Source: Actinacidiphila acididurans (GTDB lineage: Bacteria > Actinomycetota > Actinomycetes > Streptomycetales > Streptomycetaceae). Taken from it: a stretch of 64,000 nucleotides of DNA. Both the position numbers and the translations under genes were made by a program. Under the pieces are notes generated by a model. The model saw only the letters and a list, made by a program, of their open reading frames with translations, was not told the origin of the DNA and did no database searches. Shown here piece after piece: positions 60,495 through 64,000 of the stretch. The first letter of the stretch is position 1. The number at the start of each line of letters is the position of its first letter. Location of the stretch: positions 124,001-188,000 of the forward strand of contig NZ_JADKYB010000006.1 in NCBI RefSeq assembly GCF_016918855.1, written 5' to 3'.

Positions 60495-62480
60495 TTATCT
60501 CACCCAGAGGGTGACCGTCGCTCCCTGGGGTGCCTGGCCGGTCGGGGATTGACTGAAAACGGTGTCGCCGAAGAAAAGGGTGATGACCCGCACTTTGAAG
60601 CCGGCGTCCTCGAGGATTTGCTTGGCTTCGCCCGTGTGCTTACCGCCGACATCGGGGACGTCGAACATCTGCCGGCCCTTGGAGAGGGTGATGGTGACGG
60701 TGTCCCCGGCAGCGGCCTGGGCACCGCCGCCGGGCGATTCACGGGCGACGTTGCCGCTGTCGGCCTGGTCGGAATAGACCGTGTCGGGGGCGATGACGAC
60801 CTTGAGCCCGGCGTCGGTGAGATCCTGCTGCGCCTGGTCGGGGCTTTCGTCGATGACGTCGGGCACTTCGACCGCGGCACCGCGGGAGACGGTGAGGGTG
60901 ACGGGGGTGCCCGGGGCGCGATCGGTGGCGCCGGCCGGGCTGGTCGAGATGACCTTCCCGGCGGGCACGGTGTCGCTGAAGGTGCGGGTGACCTGGCCGG
61001 GGACCAGGCCGGCGGCCTTGATCTCCTGCTGGGCGGTGGCCAGCGGCCGGCCCGTCACGTCGGGCACCCGGACCACCTGCGGGCCCTTGGAGACGGTGAG
61101 GGTGACCGTGCCGTTGTCGCCGATCCGCTTGCCCGGGCCCGGGCGGGTGGCGATGACGTTGCCGCGCGGCACGGTCAGCGAGAAGTCCTGCTCGACCTTG
61201 CTGCCGAGCCCGGCCTGGGAGAGCCTGTGCCGGGCCTGGGCCTCGGTGAGCGACAGCACCCCGGGCACCGTGGTGAACCGGCCGTCGGCCACGTACCAGA
61301 CCCCGGCGCCCACGCCGAGCAGCACGAGCAGGACCGCGATCACCGCCAGCGGGCCGCGCCGGCCGCGCAACCGGCCGCCGCCGCTGTCGGCCCCCGGGCC
61401 GTCCGGGCCGTCGGTCCCGGTGGGCGGCAAGGGGAGTCGGCTCGTACGGTTCAGCGCGCTGTCGCCGGTCAGCGGCAGCGGGACGACGCTGGTCGGGTCC
61501 TCCGGGCCGGACTCCGCGCGCACCACGCGGGTGGGGTCGTCCGGGTCCGCCGACGGCACGGTGACCGGGGGCGTACGGTCCAGGTCCGCGTCGGTCAGCG
61601 CGGCCCGGGCCGCTCGTACCTGCGCGAGCAGGGCGTCGGCGTCGGCCGGGCGGTGCTCGGGGTCACGGGCGGTGGCCAGGGCCACCAGGGCGTCCAGCGC
61701 GGGGACGATCGTGGGCACGGCGGCCGAGGGCGCGGGCACGTCCTCGTTGAGGTGCCGCATGATCACCTGCATCGGGGTGTTCCCGGGGTGCGGCTTGCGG
61801 CCGGTGAGCATCTCGTAGAGCACCACACCGCAGGCGTACACGTCGCTGCGCTGGTCCGCGATGCCGTGCTCGATCTGCTCCGGGGCGAGGTAGGAGACGG
61901 TGCCGAGCACCGCGCCCGTGGTCGCGCCGGTCTGCGTGTCCACCGCGCGGACCAGGCCGAAGTCGGCGACCTTGACCGGGGAGGGCCCGTCCTTCGCGGC
62001 GGACCGCCCGGTGGCGTCCGGGTCGCCGTCGCCGAGGAGGACGTTCTCCGGCTTCATGTCCCGGTGGATCAGGCCGGCGCGGTGGGCGGCGCCGAGCGCG
62101 GCGAGCACCGGCTCCAGCACGTCCAGGGCGGCCCGCGGCGACAGCGCGCCGCGCTCGCGCAGCAGGCCGCGCAGGGTGCGCCCGGCCACGTACTCCATGG
62201 CCAGGTAGACGTAGGTGCCGTCGGTGCCCTGGTCGTAGACGTTGACCACGTTCGGGTGGGCGAGGCGCGCGACCGCCTTGGCCTCGCGGATGAAGCGCTC
62301 CACGAAGCCCTCGTCGGCGGCCAGGCCCGGGTGCATCACCTTCAGCGCGAGGGTACGGTCCAGCCGCAGGTCGACGGCCCGGTAGACCGTCGCCATCCCG
62401 CCGACCGCGATGCGCTCCTCGACCCGGTAACGCCCGTCGAGCACCTGCCCGACAAGCGGATCCTGCACGGTGATGTCCAC
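60495..62480 (-). CDS. PASTA-domain Ser/Thr protein kinase (Stk1/PknB type)
   Basis: A 661-residue membrane kinase from GTG 62480. Gly loop AVGGMATVYRA, Lys47, catalytic HRD (Asp141 in IHRDMKPENVLL), DFG (Asp173) and the APE-equivalent LAPEQ. A Pro/Ser-rich juxtamembrane region (about 285-370) may hold phosphosites. One membrane helix (about 385-405) leads to four extracellular PASTA repeats (about 408-661) such as VRVPDVTGRPLATAQQEI and FDVPDVGGKHTGEAKQIL, which bind muropeptides or lipid II. It reports cell-wall state to the cytosol. Distinct from the dcw-linked PknB; monocistronic. The minus-strand upstream 132 bp hold its promoter but I saw no clear elements. Confidence 0.94.
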   Translation of the reverse strand: MDITVQDPLVGQVLDGRYRVEERIAVGGMATVYRAVDLRLDRTLALKVMHPGLAADEGFVERFIREAKAVARLAHPNVVNVYDQGTDGTYVYLAMEYVAGRTLRGLLRERGALSPRAALDVLEPVLAALGAAHRAGLIHRDMKPENVLLGDGDPDATGRSAAKDGPSPVKVADFGLVRAVDTQTGATTGAVLGTVSYLAPEQIEHGIADQRSDVYACGVVLYEMLTGRKPHPGNTPMQVIMRHLNEDVPAPSAAVPTIVPALDALVALATARDPEHRPADADALLAQVRAARAALTDADLDRTPPVTVPSADPDDPTRVVRAESGPEDPTSVVPLPLTGDSALNRTSRLPLPPTGTDGPDGPGADSGGGRLRGRRGPLAVIAVLLVLLGVGAGVWYVADGRFTTVPGVLSLTEAQARHRLSQAGLGSKVEQDFSLTVPRGNVIATRPGPGKRIGDNGTVTLTVSKGPQVVRVPDVTGRPLATAQQEIKAAGLVPGQVTRTFSDTVPAGKVISTSPAGATDRAPGTPVTLTVSRGAAVEVPDVIDESPDQAQQDLTDAGLKVVIAPDTVYSDQADSGNVARESPGGGAQAAAGDTVTITLSKGRQMFDVPDVGGKHTGEAKQILEDAGFKVRVITLFFGDTVFSQSPTGQAPQGATVTLWVR

Positions 62481-62612
62481 GACGCCCGATTCTACGAGTG
62501 CCTCCCGACAGGGCGGCCGTCCGCAGACGTCCTGTGCCCCAGTCGTGCCGATCCGCGACACAAATGTGATGCCGGCGTACGCGTGTTCGCCGCGCACTGT
62601 CCGTAACGGGTC

Positions 62613-63428
<816 letters not shown>

Positions 63429-63713
63429 TCAGCCTCCCTGCACCGCGGTCAGGATCTCCACCCGGTCGCCGTCCGCCAGCGCGGTCGCCTCCCACCGGCC
63501 GCGCGGCACCACCGTCTCGTTGAGCGCGGCGGCCACGCCCGAGGGCGCGACGGTCATGGCCGCCACGACCTCGGCGAGGGCCACGGGTGCGGGAAGGGTG
63601 CGGGGTTCGCCGTTGACGGTCACGGTGATCGTGGCGGGCGCGGTGTCCGTACGCGTCGCGCCCATGGCGCCGGTCGGCTCCGTCGTCTTCGTAGGGTCGT
63701 CGGCGTGCGTCAT
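63429..63713 (-). CDS. thiS: Sulfur carrier protein ThiS
   Basis: A 94-residue protein. Residues 29-94 are the ubiquitin-like ThiS fold (TVTVNGEPRTLP, VAAALNETVVPR, DGDRVEILTAVQGG) ending in the required Gly-Gly. The ATG at 63713 overlaps the thiO stop; the first 28 residues are a non-conserved tail, and MGATRTDT (residue 17) is an alternative start. It is thiocarboxylated and donates sulfur to ThiG. Confidence 0.92.
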   Translation of the reverse strand: MTHADDPTKTTEPTGAMGATRTDTAPATITVTVNGEPRTLPAPVALAEVVAAMTVAPSGVAAALNETVVPRGRWEATALADGDRVEILTAVQGG

Positions 63714-64000
63714 GCCGTCTGCTCCTGCCGTACGGGGGCGAACCGGTGGGCGGCGAAGGGCCGTGCGTAGGGCGGCAGTTCGCCGGTGGTCAGGGCCTCG
63801 GCCAGGGCGTCGCCGGTGACCGGGGCCAGCAGCACGCCGTTGCGGTGGTGGCCGGTGGCCAGCAGCAGCCCGTCCAGCGCCGCCGGGCCGAGCAGCGGGG
63901 CGTTGTCGGGGGAGCCGGGCCGCAGGCCGGCCTGCGTCTGGGTGAGCGGCAGTTCGGTGATCCCGGGGACCAGGTCGTGCGCGTCCCGCAGCAGTTCGTA
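63710..64000 (-). CDS. thiO: Glycine oxidase ThiO, C-terminal part
   Basis: The gene runs off the right end. The last 97 codons are seen, with stop at 63710-63712. The segment HHRNGVLLAPVTGDALAEAL is the FAD-binding C-terminus of ThiO/glycine oxidases. It supplies dehydroglycine for the ThiG reaction. It overlaps thiS by four bases (ATGA). The start, FAD GxGxxG loop and any TPP riboswitch are outside the window. Confidence 0.88.
   Translation of the reverse strand, partial: YELLRDAHDLVPGITELPLTQTQAGLRPGSPDNAPLLGPAALDGLLLATGHHRNGVLLAPVTGDALAEALTTGELPPYARPFAAHRFAPVRQEQTA

Overview
The window is high-G+C DNA (most ORFs are strongly GC3-biased) from a Streptomyces-type actinomycete. The evidence is a cytochrome bcc-aa3 oxidase locus, ctaF and DUF5304 genes, a MacS/MacR two-component pair, GlkA, class II DAHP synthase, a SAM-IV riboswitch, frequent GTG/TTG starts, leaderless promoters, and gene order that matches, from memory, the S. 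coelicolor chromosome around SCO2155 down to SCO2107. No rRNA, tRNA or CRISPR array was seen.

Layout. 1-6.9 kb: end of ctaD, ctaF, an L,D-transpeptidase lipoprotein, a receiver-like protein, then ctaE-qcrC-qcrA-qcrB, i.e. most of the terminal oxidase supercomplex. 7-12.9 kb: trpD, a SAM-IV riboswitch ahead of a class V aminotransferase, a rhomboid/AsnC-type pair and a NYN-domain protein. 13-21.7 kb: tandem NlpC/P60 endopeptidases, two membrane-linked zinc peptidases (one with a start disturbed by a 101-bp duplication), a GntR regulator with a palindromic operator divergent from a PEBP-like gene, and a GT87-type membrane glycosyltransferase.

21.7-37.0 kb is an insertion splitting two genes that are normally neighbours (GT87 and GT4 glycosyltransferases). 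Its right half is an actinomycete integrative conjugative element: KorSA-like GntR repressor with operator repeats, SCO3933-like protein, TraSA/FtsK translocase with an early TTA codon, a small membrane protein, a 37-residue zinc ribbon, a RepSA-type initiator that appears frameshifted, and a large serine recombinase. The left half is cargo: an APH-fold kinase, an XRE-TPR regulator, small conserved proteins, and a visibly AT-richer defence module (RAMA-domain protein plus a 944-residue MmeI-like single-chain restriction-modification enzyme).

37-64 kb returns to conserved chromosome: GT4 glycosyltransferase, long-chain acyl-CoA ligase, phosphoesterase, SRPBCC protein, ArsA-like ATPase, glucokinase, an EEP nuclease, lipid acyltransferase, MacS/MacR, phosphofructokinase with a Crp-type site, a uridine kinase, a TrpE-TrpG fusion behind a Trp-Trp-Trp leader peptide and attenuator, a secreted PGRP amidase with FG-GAP repeats, DAHP synthase, an iron-box controlled bacterioferritin-associated ferredoxin next to bacterioferritin, a molybdopterin oxidoreductase, a PASTA kinase and thiO-thiS-thiG. 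Aromatic amino-acid synthesis (trpD, trpE fusion, DAHP synthase), respiration, cell-wall remodelling, iron storage and glycolytic control are the recurring themes.
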